Positions 34,679-43,848 of a DNA stretch of 64,000 nt are shown here, piece after piece. Origin of the DNA: JAFNAG01 sp963824985. Lineage in GTDB: Bacteria > Acidobacteriota > UBA6911. How positions within the stretch are numbered: the first letter of the stretch is position 1; each line of letters starts with the position of its first letter. A model generated the notes under the pieces. That model saw only the letters and a program-made list of their open reading frames with translations. It ran no database searches and was not told where the DNA came from. The stretch is from NCBI GenBank assembly GCA_963824985.1, contig CAWGRQ010000013.1:1-64000 (forward strand), read 5' to 3'. The translations under genes were made by a program, and so were the position numbers.

Positions 34679-35299
34679 ATGTGGAGCCACGACTACTTCG
34701 AGAAGACTCTGCGACAAAACGGTTTCCGCATGATCGCGGGGGTCGATGAAGTGGGCCGCGGGGCGCTTGCCGGCCCGGTGGTTGCGGCGGCGGTTGTTCT
34801 TGACGGCACCGGAGATTACAGCCCGATCCGGGATTCCAAGGTAGTGGGTGCGCGCCTTCGCCGGAAGTTGGCGGAACGGATCCAGAACGAGGCCTTGGGT
34901 GTCGGTGTCGGATGGGTTTCTGAATCCGAAATCGATCGCATCAATATTCTCCGCGCCACCCACCGGGCGATGCACCAGGCCATCGCCAGTTTATCCGTCC
35001 CGCCTGACATGGTTCTGGTGGACGGTTTTTTCCTTCCGGGGCTGGAAATGCCGTGCATCGGCATCATTGGCGGTGATTCCCGCTCCTATTCCGTTGCTGC
35101 GGCATCGATTGTGGCCAAAGTGCAACGGGATGGTTTCATGGCCTCGCTGGCGCCGGACTATCCGCAGTACGGCTTCGACCGCAACATGGGTTATGGTACC
35201 GCGTTCCACCGGCAGGCACTTACCAGCCACGGACCTTCCCCCTACCATCGACGAACTTTTCAAGGAGTCTTAGCCACGGGAGGAACCGATGGCCACTGA
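34679..35299 (+). CDS. rnhB: Ribonuclease HII
   Basis: It cleaves RNA in RNA-DNA hybrids, including single ribonucleotides. The 206-residue product has the hallmark AGVDEVGRGALAGPVVAAAV (DEVGRG with catalytic Asp-Glu), IRDSKVVGARLRRKLAERI, DMVLVDGFFLPG (third acidic residue), VAAASIVAKVQRD and MGYGTAFHRQAL, ending in GPSPYHRRTF. It overlaps the following TPR gene by 11 bases. Confidence 0.93.
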   Translation: MWSHDYFEKTLRQNGFRMIAGVDEVGRGALAGPVVAAAVVLDGTGDYSPIRDSKVVGARLRRKLAERIQNEALGVGVGWVSESEIDRINILRATHRAMHQAIASLSVPPDMVLVDGFFLPGLEMPCIGIIGGDSRSYSVAAASIVAKVQRDGFMASLAPDYPQYGFDRNMGYGTAFHRQALTSHGPSPYHRRTFQGVLATGGTDGH

Positions 35300-38006
35300 C
35301 AGCAAAGCCCGAATCCTGCGCGAAGGGGAACGGTACGTCCAACAGGGCAAAATCAACCAGGCGATCAGTGAGTATCTGAAGATCGTCAAGATCGACCCGG
35401 AAGACGTTTTGACCCTTAACACCATCGGGGATCTGTACCTGCGCCAGGGCCGGGTGAGCGAGGCAAACCGGCTTTTTCTCCAGGTTGCGGAGAGCTATGT
35501 CCGCAATAATTTCCTGCTGAAAGGGATCGCGGTTTACAAGAAGATCCTGAATACCGACCCGCATAACCTGCAGGTCAACCTGCAGGTCGCTTCACTCTAC
35601 GCGCGTCAGGGGATGAATGTCGACGCGCGCAGCCAGTATTTATATGTCGCTGACCTGTATGCCCGCGAGGGGAGGACCAGCGAATCGCTCGATGCCTATG
35701 AAAAGGTCGTGGAAATCGACCCGATGAATGCCCCGATACTCCTGAAACTGGCGGAAACCTATCTGACACAGGGTTTGCAGGACAAAGCTCACATCTGTTT
35801 CTCCGGCGCTGCCCGGGCTCAGATGAAGGCCGGAGATATCGGCGCTTCGATGTCGGCTTTCCGGAATGCCCTGGCTATTGATTTGGGCAGTTCCGATGCG
35901 TTGAAAGGGTTCCTGGAAACCGCTCTGCAGACGGACGACCTCCGAGGCGCTTTGAACCTGGTCAAGGAATCGATCACAAAGGCTCAGGACGATCCCGAAC
36001 TGCACGAGCTTCTGGGCCGTTCCTATCTGGCTGCCAACGATGCAGAACGCGCCGAACAGTATTTCCTGGCGGCTCTGCGTGAAGATGACTCCCGCTACGG
36101 ATGTTTCCTGCAGTTGAGCAAGTCACTCCTTCAGGCCGACAACCCGGACCGGGCTCTGGCGTGTCTGCAGCCCATCCTCTCCACTCTGATCTGCAGGCGG
36201 GAGACTGAAAGGCTTGTCGATGCCTATCATCTGATTCTGGCGAAATACCCGTCGCACATCGCCACCCTGACCAAGCTATCCGAAATCCTGTCCGCGACGA
36301 ACGATGAGCAGCGCAACCTGGAGGTGCTTGAGAGAATCGTAGATCATCATCTGAGTGAGGGGAATCCCAGCGAGGCTCTGGAGGCGATGGAAAGCATTCT
36401 GGCGATTGCTCCCGAGTCCGAGCCGCATCTGAACCGGCACCGCGAGGTATTCGAACTGGCCTTTCCCGGGAGAGCGTACCGGGTACCCCGGGCGGTGGCG
36501 GAAGCAGCCGAACGCAATGCTCAGCGGAACATGCAGGGAAGCGATTCCTCGGCGGGCCTTCCCGCCTCCGAAGATGACGGCTCAAGTTCCACTATCGTCG
36601 AGATCGACCTGCTCCTCAACTATGGAATGAAGGAAAAGGCTCTGCAGCTGCTGCGCACGCTGGAGGCTGCGACGCCGCTGGATAAGGAGGTGCGGCGCCG
36701 GTTGATTACAATGTACCGCGAAAGCGGCGAACATCGTCTGGCAGCCGAACAGCACCTGTTGTTGTCGGCGATTTACCGCAAGGCCGGGGACCTGGAAACA
36801 GCGGAAAAATCCTGGGCTGAAGCTCGAAAACTGGCTCCAGATTGGGTAAGTGGTGACCTGGATGTAGCCGCCTTCGCCCAGAAATGCGGGATTTTCATGG
36901 AGCCCGCTAAAGCGGACGCTCCCTTCAAGGAGCCCGCGGGGAGCCAGGAAGTTGACCTGTCTGGCGATCTGTCCGAGATCTTTTTTAAGGACACCCAGGA
37001 AGAAGCCGACGTTGCGCCGGGCATGTCCGGGATCCCGGAGGAGGCGACCGAATTTCCTCAGGACCTGCCGCGCCCGCCGGCTCCCGAATCGATCGCGGAG
37101 CAGCTTCAGGAGGTCGACTTCTATATTCGCCTCGGATTCCATGATGAGGCGCGAGCCAAGCTCGAAGAGATCGCCATTACCAACCCTGACCATGCGGAGC
37201 TGGCCTCACGTTTCGAACAGCTTGGCTTGCAGCCTTCCTCGGATGAGGATGCCGTGGTTATTGCGCTCCCGGAAGGGGGAGGGCAGATACCTGATCTTCC
37301 GGATGCAGCAGCGCATTCCGTGACCGGGGGGGCACCGGTACCGGCGGCTTTCGAGGATATTAAATCTTCGGTGACTGAGGACGACCGGATTGCAAATGAC
37401 CTGGAAATGGCGGCCAGCCACTTTGGCGCCAACAACTGGTTTGAGATGACCGAAGAGCCGGACCAATCCCCTGCGGGGAGTAAAATGGACCTGTCAAGGC
37501 CCCCGAAGGCGGATTCGGCCAGGATCGAAGAGGCGCCGACCAACGCCATGTTTGCCGATCTCATGAATGAAGTGAATGCGCTGACGGACCAGGGGATCAC
37601 ACGCGAGGATTTCGAAACTCATTTCAGTCTCGGCATTGCCTTCCGCGAAATGGGTCTGACGGAGGATGCCATCAAGGAATTCCAGCAGGCCTTGAAGGCC
37701 CTGGATCCGGATAAGTTTCCCCGGGAGGTCATTCAGAGTTGCGGGATGCTGAGCACCTGTTTCCTGGAGAAGGGCATGCCTCGATCCGCCATCCGCTGGT
37801 GCCAGACCGGGCTGGGGGTAAGGGAAATTTCCCCACACGAAGCGATCGCTCTCCGGTATGATATGGCCGAGGCGCACTCCTCGGCCGGCGATTTCCGTCG
37901 GGCGCTGGAGTGCTTTTCGGAGATATTTGGTATCGATCCCAGTTATCGTGACGTGGCACAGCGGATCGATAACCTCAAGAGCGATCAACAAAGGCATGCT
38001 CCATAA
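35289..38006 (+). CDS. Large TPR-repeat protein, function unknown
   Basis: The 905-residue protein has no signal peptide. About the first 430 residues are TPR helices in tandem, clear in QGKINQAISEYLKIVKIDPE (22-41), DVLTLNTIGDLYLRQGRVSE and MNAPILLKLAETYLTQGLQD. A middle segment (about 410-770) is mostly acidic and Pro/Ser/Ala-rich, with one TPR-like patch near 440-540. A final TPR block (about 780-890) ends it, including GLTEDAIKEFQQALKALDPD. It overlaps rnhB at one end and the two-TM gene at the other. An assembly or scaffold role is inference. Confidence 0.75.
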   Translation: MATDSKARILREGERYVQQGKINQAISEYLKIVKIDPEDVLTLNTIGDLYLRQGRVSEANRLFLQVAESYVRNNFLLKGIAVYKKILNTDPHNLQVNLQVASLYARQGMNVDARSQYLYVADLYAREGRTSESLDAYEKVVEIDPMNAPILLKLAETYLTQGLQDKAHICFSGAARAQMKAGDIGASMSAFRNALAIDLGSSDALKGFLETALQTDDLRGALNLVKESITKAQDDPELHELLGRSYLAANDAERAEQYFLAALREDDSRYGCFLQLSKSLLQADNPDRALACLQPILSTLICRRETERLVDAYHLILAKYPSHIATLTKLSEILSATNDEQRNLEVLERIVDHHLSEGNPSEALEAMESILAIAPESEPHLNRHREVFELAFPGRAYRVPRAVAEAAERNAQRNMQGSDSSAGLPASEDDGSSSTIVEIDLLLNYGMKEKALQLLRTLEAATPLDKEVRRRLITMYRESGEHRLAAEQHLLLSAIYRKAGDLETAEKSWAEARKLAPDWVSGDLDVAAFAQKCGIFMEPAKADAPFKEPAGSQEVDLSGDLSEIFFKDTQEEADVAPGMSGIPEEATEFPQDLPRPPAPESIAEQLQEVDFYIRLGFHDEARAKLEEIAITNPDHAELASRFEQLGLQPSSDEDAVVIALPEGGGQIPDLPDAAAHSVTGGAPVPAAFEDIKSSVTEDDRIANDLEMAASHFGANNWFEMTEEPDQSPAGSKMDLSRPPKADSARIEEAPTNAMFADLMNEVNALTDQGITREDFETHFSLGIAFREMGLTEDAIKEFQQALKALDPDKFPREVIQSCGMLSTCFLEKGMPRSAIRWCQTGLGVREISPHEAIALRYDMAEAHSSAGDFRRALECFSEIFGIDPSYRDVAQRIDNLKSDQQRHAP

Positions 38007-38319
38007 GCTTCCTCTCGAGCTTCCGGATTCCGGCATGGAAACCCGGGACAAGCCACGTTCAAGTTCCAAGCTGGCTTGGATGCTGAGCATCGTTTACATC
38101 CTCTATTCCCTGGAAGTCGGAGTTTTCCTGATTTCTCTCCCCTGGCTCGACATTTGGGAAAATAACTACCTCACGTTTCGTCTCCCCCTTCTGCGCATGG
38201 TGATGATCAACCCATTCCTGAAGGGTGCAGTTCTGGGGCTCGGCATAGTCAATCTGTTTATAGGATTCAAGGAAATTGCGAACCTGCGCAATGGACCGAC
38301 CAACTACTTTTCCCGGTAG
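37996..38319 (+). CDS. Small two-TM membrane protein, function unknown
   Basis: ATG 37996 overlaps the TPR gene stop; ATG 38035 is also possible. About 107 residues with two TM helices: LAWMLSIVYILYSLEVGVFL (about 28-47) and FLKGAVLGLGIVNLFIGFKE (about 76-95). WLDIWENNYLTFRLPLL links them. Overlap with both neighbours suggests translational coupling with the TPR protein; I cannot assign a family. Confidence 0.6.
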   Translation: MLHKLPLELPDSGMETRDKPRSSSKLAWMLSIVYILYSLEVGVFLISLPWLDIWENNYLTFRLPLLRMVMINPFLKGAVLGLGIVNLFIGFKEIANLRNGPTNYFSR

Positions 38320-39004
38320 ACGCCCAATCTTCTATTACATCACCGATCGCCATCAGCTGCCGGATCCGTCACCAACCGCTCTGCTGCTGCAAATCCGGCG
38401 GGCGATTTCATGGGGCGTGGACTTCATTCAGCTGCGTGAGAAGGACCTGCCCGACCGCTCCCTTTTTGACCTTGCGACACGGGCTGTTCGGCTGGCCCGT
38501 GGCACTTCGTGCCGCATTATCGTCAACGGCCGTGCCGACATTGCGTTCGCCTCCGGCGCCCACGGGGTTCATCTTCCAAGCAGGGGATTGCAGGCTGCCG
38601 ACTTTGTCCCACACCTTCCGAAACGATTTCTGCTTGGAGTCTCCACCCACTCCCTCCCCGAGGCCCGGCGGGCGGCCGCGTCCGGAGCCGACTATCTGCT
38701 GCTCGGACCGGTTTTTCCCACGGCATCCAAAATCGGCCTGGGAACGCCCCTCGGGCTTCGGCGTCTGCGTCAGATCTGTTCAGCTCTCCCGGTTCCCATT
38801 CTGGGTCTGGGAGGCATCCGCCCGTCCGGCATCGCCGGCATTCTCGACGCGGGAGCGGCTGGGGTGGCCGGAATTCGCCTCTTCCAGCGGGAACTTGATG
38901 GTTTTGTCCGAGCAGACTACCGGATCCCGGCCGGCACTGGCGGAAAACCGGCACAAACAGCCTCAGCCCGCTTCCGGAGCGCCCCCCTTCGTCGCCGGAT
39001 GTAA
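38291..39004 (+). CDS. thiE: Thiamine-phosphate synthase
   Basis: It joins HMP pyrophosphate and thiazole phosphate to thiamine phosphate. ATG 38291 gives RRPIFYYITDRHQLPDPSPT, DFIQLREKDLPDRSLFDLAT, IIVNGRADIAFASGAHGVHL, GADYLLLGPVFPTASKIGLG and ILGLGGIRPSGIAGILDAGA. These match the pyrophosphate and phosphate-binding loops of the TIM barrel. At about 237 residues it carries a basic C-terminal extension. It overlaps the two-TM gene by 29 bases. No thiamine riboswitch is seen. Confidence 0.88.
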   Translation: MDRPTTFPGRRPIFYYITDRHQLPDPSPTALLLQIRRAISWGVDFIQLREKDLPDRSLFDLATRAVRLARGTSCRIIVNGRADIAFASGAHGVHLPSRGLQAADFVPHLPKRFLLGVSTHSLPEARRAAASGADYLLLGPVFPTASKIGLGTPLGLRRLRQICSALPVPILGLGGIRPSGIAGILDAGAAGVAGIRLFQRELDGFVRADYRIPAGTGGKPAQTASARFRSAPLRRRM

Positions 39005-39152
39005 TCAGCTCTTTTGTAATTGTTTAGCTCCGCATTCGCGCTATACTCGATCGAAATGCCGGGCGCCTGGAGAATGGCGCCCGAAATCTAATATTGGCGC
39101 TCGTGAACGACCTTATATTGAGCGCTTTCTGAATGTTCCAGCAGGCCGGGGA

Positions 39153-39716
39153 ATGGATCCGATTTCTGAGCTCGTGCGCCGATGCATTCATGGTGATTCT
39201 GGCGCCTTTGAACGCCTGGTACGGGATCATATGAACAGCGTTCTGGGGTTGGCCTACAACTACGTCGGCGATTTCGGCATCGCGGAGGATATTGCCCAGG
39301 AGACCTTCGTACAGGCTTTTCAATCGCTTGATACGCTGAGAGATCGCGCCCGATTCAAGGTGTGGCTGTTGAAGATCGCCAGAAACAAGTGCATCGATGC
39401 CATTCGGCGCAGCCCCCGTTGGGTCTCATTGGATCAGAGCCGGGAATTGCAGCGGCAGATTTCCCTGCATCCGGCCCCGGTTTCGGAAGAAGAACCGATC
39501 GTGTTCACCGAGGAGGATCTGCTCAATGCGCTCAAGTCGCTCCGCGAGGATTATCGCGAGATCTTCGTCATGAAGCACATCGACAATCTCTCCTACAGGG
39601 AGATTTCTCAGGTTCTGGGTATGACCGTTTCGGCCGTGGGCGAAAAACTCTATCGGGTTCGCTCGATGATCCGGAACCACCTCGAGAATCGGAAATCCGG
39701 GAGCCACACATCATGA
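39153..39716 (+). CDS. ECF-type RNA polymerase sigma factor
   Basis: ATG 39153 starts MDPISELVRRCIHGDSGAFE. Sigma region 2 is seen in LGLAYNYVGDFGIAEDIAQE and FVQAFQSLDTLRDRARFKVW. The HTH of region 4 is SYREISQVLGMTVSAVGEKL. The 187-residue length fits ECF factors. Its stop overlaps the next ATG by four bases, typical of an ECF/anti-sigma pair. A 12-base match to the end of R2 (TAATTGTTTAGC) lies upstream near 39017, possibly coincidental. Confidence 0.9.
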   Translation: MDPISELVRRCIHGDSGAFERLVRDHMNSVLGLAYNYVGDFGIAEDIAQETFVQAFQSLDTLRDRARFKVWLLKIARNKCIDAIRRSPRWVSLDQSRELQRQISLHPAPVSEEEPIVFTEEDLLNALKSLREDYREIFVMKHIDNLSYREISQVLGMTVSAVGEKLYRVRSMIRNHLENRKSGSHTS

Positions 39717-42142
39717 CCTGCACAAACATTCCTCCCCTGCTTTCCCTGTTTCTTGACGGGGAACTTCCCCGCGAAGGCGCCCTGGACGTTAAAGCCCATC
39801 TTGCGCAGTGCGCGGAATGCCGCACGCTGTTTGAACACTGGAAGCAGCAGGGAGCTTCTTTGCGCGGCTACCTGGGTCGTCATGCGCCAGGCGAGGATTT
39901 TGTCCGCAGGGTACTCGACAAACAGCCCACGCTGCAGCCAAGAGCTGAGCCGCTCGGGCAGCGCAGGGCAGGCCGCGGCGCCCTGGTGCGCTGGCTGCCG
40001 GCTGCCGCCGCGATTCTGCTCGCATCGGTCATTCTCAACTACCTCTTTCCGAATCGGGAATCCATAGGGTACGCCCGGGTTATCGACCCCGGGGATCTCG
40101 AAGTGCTGCAATCCAGCGCCTGGGTGCCGACGGCGGCGGGCGAGATTCTGCGTCCGGGGGACTGGCTGCGCAACCCGGTGCCGGGAACAGCCGAGCTTCT
40201 CTGGCGCAATGCCACACGCCTGATGGTAGAGGCGGGGACACTGGCACACATTCCCGATCGTCTGCAGCAACCGGGGGAGCAGGTCATCCTCCTGGGCGGG
40301 GAACTGCGGTCGGAAATCCAGGCAGGCGGCGGCGAGTTCCAGGTGCGCACGCCCGCGGGTTCGGTGACCGGCACGGCCGGAGGCTTCTCGATCCGCGCCG
40401 GATTCGCTCTTCTGCCCAGGATGGCATCCGCCGATCCCAACACCGTTCTGACCGGCAGCGTCGTTCCGTTCAGTGAGATCGAGATCAGTGCCGGGAGAGT
40501 AAAGCTCCTGACAGCCGGCGGAGCCCGCGAATTGGAGAAGGGGGCGCGGGTTTCATTTTGCGAGACAACGATCGTTGCTGCCAAGGCCGAATCCGCCCCC
40601 ATCCAAGCCTCTCTGCGGCTGGTCCCCGATGCCGCCACGCCCGAGGAACTCTCCTCGTTCCTGGCCTCTACCCCGGAAGGCCTTCGCCTGCGGCTTGCCG
40701 CCAGCAATGTCAGCCTGTCAAAGCTGCTTGAATGGGCGACCGGAGCCGAGGTAAGTGCTCAGGGCGCCATCCTGGTCTCGGGCGTCCTCGATTTTCCCAT
40801 CAATGCGAGCCCGGAAGCCCTTGCGCGGGCGGTTGGGAAGGCACTGGACCTTACGATTTCCTGCCGGCAGGAAGTGGTTCGCCGGTCCGTGGCGGACTTC
40901 AGACCGAATCAAACGCCGGTTTTGGACTGGAGTCAGGGGAAGTTCGCCATCCGGAATTCGGCCGCCGGCCTGATGACCTTCGAACTGCGCAACGTTCCCG
41001 CCGGGCAGGCCTTCAGGATTTTGCGCCCCGTCATAAAGGACCTGCCGGAAATTTCCGCTTCAGCCGAGTGGGTTCCGATCACCCTTCAGGCATCGGACCT
41101 CAGCCCTGCAGATGCGGCGGCACACATCGCCTCGGCGCTTGATCTGCAAATCGAAACGGCAGATTGCCGGGTGGTGGTCATTACCATCGCAAGTTCCGGA
41201 CTGATGTCTCCAGGTGATGGACGTGCAGGTCAGGATCCCGCCTCTCCCGCGCAACCGGGCGCACGGCCGGGCAGCGGATACCCGGTCATCCCTCGCGATG
41301 GGGAGCCCGCCTCATCTACTGCTGCCCCGGCGCCCCTCAGGGTTGCTGCCGACGGAGTGACACTCACCCCCGCTTCGACCATCAGCCCATCGATGATATG
41401 GCCCGTCTGGCAGGTCCTGCGCGGCGGTAACGGCGTCGACGGATATCCGAATCCGACCGTGTCCGGGAGGAGCAAGGTCGACGGCAAGGTTACACGGAAG
41501 GAAAGGGAATATCTCGGGCTCGGAGATCTGATGCCCCTCCCGTCGCCTTCCACGCATATGATCTGGCCCGCACTTGGCCCCGATGATCATCTGGGCGGCA
41601 AGGCGTACTGGGTGCGCAATTTCGTGGGATTGCCGGCCCGCACAATCTGGGATGGATATGATCGGGACGGCCGGCTCCTGGCGCAAGTCGCCGTTTACGT
41701 GGAGGCGTCTTCGGATGGCACCCTGCTCCCGGCAAGTGATCTGCCCGGCTACCTCGGTGAAGGAGGACATTGGGAGACCTTGAGCGACGTTCCCCTGGTC
41801 GGATCGCGGGTTGACAAATCGGGTCTGGAAATGGCGCTGGGGTCGCCCATTGCGTCCGAACGCCTGCCGCGTCAGTATTCGGTTCCCGGATTGTGGCTGG
41901 CTCGATTGGGTGGACAGGTGTGGCTGGTCAACCCTGGTGAAGACGAGGCGACGGTTGTCGTTGCCCTGATGAGAAACGGAAGCGCTATCTATACCACGCG
42001 CCTTACGCTTGCGCCTCATGGCGGAACCGTCTGGCCCGATTGGTCCTCGGGGATGGGATCCGAGTTTGCGGGCTCCGACTCACTCACTACGCTGGTCATC
42101 CGCGCGATTCGCGGAACGGTCGCCGCCGGTCCCGCAAAATAG
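39713..42142 (+). CDS. Giant anti-sigma-like protein with FecR and STN-like domains
   Basis: About 809 residues, translationally coupled to the sigma factor. An N-terminal zf-HC2-type motif (LSLFLDGELPREG, HLAQCAECRTLFEHW, with His-Cys-x(2)-Cys spacing) precedes a TM helix (about 85-105, LPAAAAILLASVILNYLF). A FecR-like beta domain follows (about 140-300, LRPGDWLRNPVPGTAELLW, VRTPAGSVTGTAGGFSIRAG). Then two STN-like units occur: SNVSLSKLLEWATGAEVS and MTFELRNVPAGQAFRIL to VVVITIAS. A 240-residue C-terminal region of unknown type ends it. The ectodomain would sense the envelope, by inference. Confidence 0.72.
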   Translation: MTCTNIPPLLSLFLDGELPREGALDVKAHLAQCAECRTLFEHWKQQGASLRGYLGRHAPGEDFVRRVLDKQPTLQPRAEPLGQRRAGRGALVRWLPAAAAILLASVILNYLFPNRESIGYARVIDPGDLEVLQSSAWVPTAAGEILRPGDWLRNPVPGTAELLWRNATRLMVEAGTLAHIPDRLQQPGEQVILLGGELRSEIQAGGGEFQVRTPAGSVTGTAGGFSIRAGFALLPRMASADPNTVLTGSVVPFSEIEISAGRVKLLTAGGARELEKGARVSFCETTIVAAKAESAPIQASLRLVPDAATPEELSSFLASTPEGLRLRLAASNVSLSKLLEWATGAEVSAQGAILVSGVLDFPINASPEALARAVGKALDLTISCRQEVVRRSVADFRPNQTPVLDWSQGKFAIRNSAAGLMTFELRNVPAGQAFRILRPVIKDLPEISASAEWVPITLQASDLSPADAAAHIASALDLQIETADCRVVVITIASSGLMSPGDGRAGQDPASPAQPGARPGSGYPVIPRDGEPASSTAAPAPLRVAADGVTLTPASTISPSMIWPVWQVLRGGNGVDGYPNPTVSGRSKVDGKVTRKEREYLGLGDLMPLPSPSTHMIWPALGPDDHLGGKAYWVRNFVGLPARTIWDGYDRDGRLLAQVAVYVEASSDGTLLPASDLPGYLGEGGHWETLSDVPLVGSRVDKSGLEMALGSPIASERLPRQYSVPGLWLARLGGQVWLVNPGEDEATVVVALMRNGSAIYTTRLTLAPHGGTVWPDWSSGMGSEFAGSDSLTTLVIRAIRGTVAAGPAK

Positions 42143-42437
42143 CATCCTGGAAACAGGGAGAATCGGTGGCTACGGGCATCCTGGCCACGGCGGCCATCGC
42201 GATATTTCTGCGCCGGAAATAGAAAATCCGGCGACCGCGGCCCTGTATGTGGCGGCTCCCCATCTCATGGTCGAAAAACATTTCGGGATGAATCTCACCC
42301 CCCACTGATGATATTGTTCCGTCCTCGGGATCTGCAGTTTTTGTCAGGCGGGCGCCGCAGGGGCAAGCATACTTCGGATAAACTCTTCGCATCGCCGCTG
42401 GGAAATGGCGAATCCCGATAGACAAAGGAGAACGACA
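42143..42437. other. Intergenic stretch with a possible micro-ORF
   Basis: Within this 295-bp gap, GTG 42166 with a GGGAG upstream could encode an 18-residue hydrophobic peptide (VATGILATAAIAIFLRRK, stop at 42222). The short length makes this tentative. AAAGGAG at 42424-42430 serves the next gene. Nothing else is apparent. Confidence 0.3.
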
Positions 42438-43748
42438 TTGACCGACACGAAAATCACTCTGCCCGAATCCGACATTCCGACCCACTTTTACAACCTCGTC
42501 GCAGATCTGCCCGTGCCACTCAAACCGCCTCTGCATCCGGGTACCAAAGAACCGATCGGTCCGGAAGCGCTCGCCCCGATTTTCCCGATGGGCCTGATCC
42601 AGCAGGAGGTTTCACAGGCCCGGGAGATCGCCATTCCCGCCGAAGTGCGTGACATATACCGCCTCTATCGGCCCAGCCCGCTATTCCGGGCGCGCGCCCT
42701 GGAAGAACTGCTCGACACGCCGGCGCATATCTATTACAAATCAGAGCATGTAAGCCCGGTAGGCAGCCATAAGCTGAACACGGCGGTTATGCAGGCGTAT
42801 ATGAACAAGAAGGAGGGGGTGAAGCGGCTGGCAACGGAGACCGGCGCCGGCCAGTGGGGAAGCGCGCTGGCCTGTGCCTGCAAGCTGATGGGCCTGGAAT
42901 GCATGGTGTACATGGTGCGGGTCAGCTATGACATGAAGCCGTATCGTCGCATCATGATGAAAACTTACGGCGCCGAGGTTGTGGCCAGCCCATCCAGTCT
43001 TACGGCGGCAGGCCGTGCCGTTCTCGCCGAGCATCCGGATACCCCCGGCAGCCTGGGGATTGCGATTTCGGAAGCGGTGGAAGATGCGGCCGGACGCGAG
43101 GATACAAAGTATTCCCTGGGCAGCGTCCTGAATCACGTCCTGCTCCATCAGACGATCATCGGGCAGGAGGCCAGGAAGCAGATGGAAATTGCGGGTGAAT
43201 ACCCGGACATCATCATTGGATGCCATGGGGGCGGCAGCAACTTCGGCGGCATTGCCTTCCCGTTCCTGGCCGACAAGATTCGCGGGGATAGGAAGAATCT
43301 GCGAGCCATCGCCGTCGAGCCGGCCGCATGTCCCTCGTTGACGGCGGGCCGGCGCGAATATGACTTTGGGGACGTGGCCGGGAGCACGCCGCTGCTGATG
43401 ATGCACACCCTCGGACACAAGTTCGTCCCGCCCCCGGTGCATGCGGGCGGCCTGCGGTATCACGGCTCGGCGCCGCTTGTGAGCCATGTGCTCGCGCTCG
43501 GATTGATCGAGGCGGAGGCTTACCATCAGGGCGAAGTTTTCGAGAGCGCGGTCAGGTTCGCGCAATGCGAAGGCACCATCCCCGCGCCGGAATCCGCGCA
43601 CGCGGTCCACAGCGCAATGGTGCATGCGCTCCGGGCCCGGGAGTCGGGGGAACGCAAGGTCATCCTGTTCAACCTCTCCGGGCACGGCTATTTCGATATG
43701 GCTTCCTATGAGACCTTTTTGAACGGAACCATGGACAGAATGGCGTAG
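42438..43748 (+). CDS. trpB2: TrpB-like PLP enzyme (TrpB2 type)
   Basis: The protein matches the TrpB2 subgroup, which carries the beta-replacement chemistry of tryptophan synthase and is often unlinked to trpA. Start TTG 42438 follows AAAGGAG. PLP Lys lies in VGSHKLNTAVMQAYMNKKEG. Other marks are TGAGQWGSALACACKLMGLE, VRVSYDMKPYRRIMMKTYGA and the PLP phosphate loop IIGCHGGGSNFGGIAFPFLA. Length 436 residues, longer than classical TrpB. No trpA is adjacent. Confidence 0.88.
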   Translation: MTDTKITLPESDIPTHFYNLVADLPVPLKPPLHPGTKEPIGPEALAPIFPMGLIQQEVSQAREIAIPAEVRDIYRLYRPSPLFRARALEELLDTPAHIYYKSEHVSPVGSHKLNTAVMQAYMNKKEGVKRLATETGAGQWGSALACACKLMGLECMVYMVRVSYDMKPYRRIMMKTYGAEVVASPSSLTAAGRAVLAEHPDTPGSLGIAISEAVEDAAGREDTKYSLGSVLNHVLLHQTIIGQEARKQMEIAGEYPDIIIGCHGGGSNFGGIAFPFLADKIRGDRKNLRAIAVEPAACPSLTAGRREYDFGDVAGSTPLLMMHTLGHKFVPPPVHAGGLRYHGSAPLVSHVLALGLIEAEAYHQGEVFESAVRFAQCEGTIPAPESAHAVHSAMVHALRARESGERKVILFNLSGHGYFDMASYETFLNGTMDRMA

Positions 43749-43752
43749 GCAG

Positions 43753-43843
43753 TTTCGGGGACGGGCTCCATAACCTCGAAATACCGAGACGCTGCCCTGT
43801 ACGGCCGATGATAATTTCGAGCTTTTCGCGCCTGTCCCCGAAA
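43753..43843. repeat. REP-like inverted repeat after trpB2
   Basis: TTTCGGGGAC (43753-43762) is the exact reverse complement of GTCCCCGAAA (43834-43843), with two more G-C pairs outward on the inner side (43764-43765 with 43831-43832). A weaker inner pair is CTCGAAATA and TTTCGAG. It lies in the gap between convergent genes. The TTTCGGGGACAGG type resembles targets of REP-associated tyrosine transposases as I recall, so REP-like is an inference. Confidence 0.5.
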
Positions 43844-43848
43844 TTGGG

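Noticed and set aside
36890..37600. Open frames on the minus strand inside the large TPR gene
   Set aside because: They are out-of-frame reflections of a high-GC coding region; the plus-strand TPR periodicity is clear and continuous.
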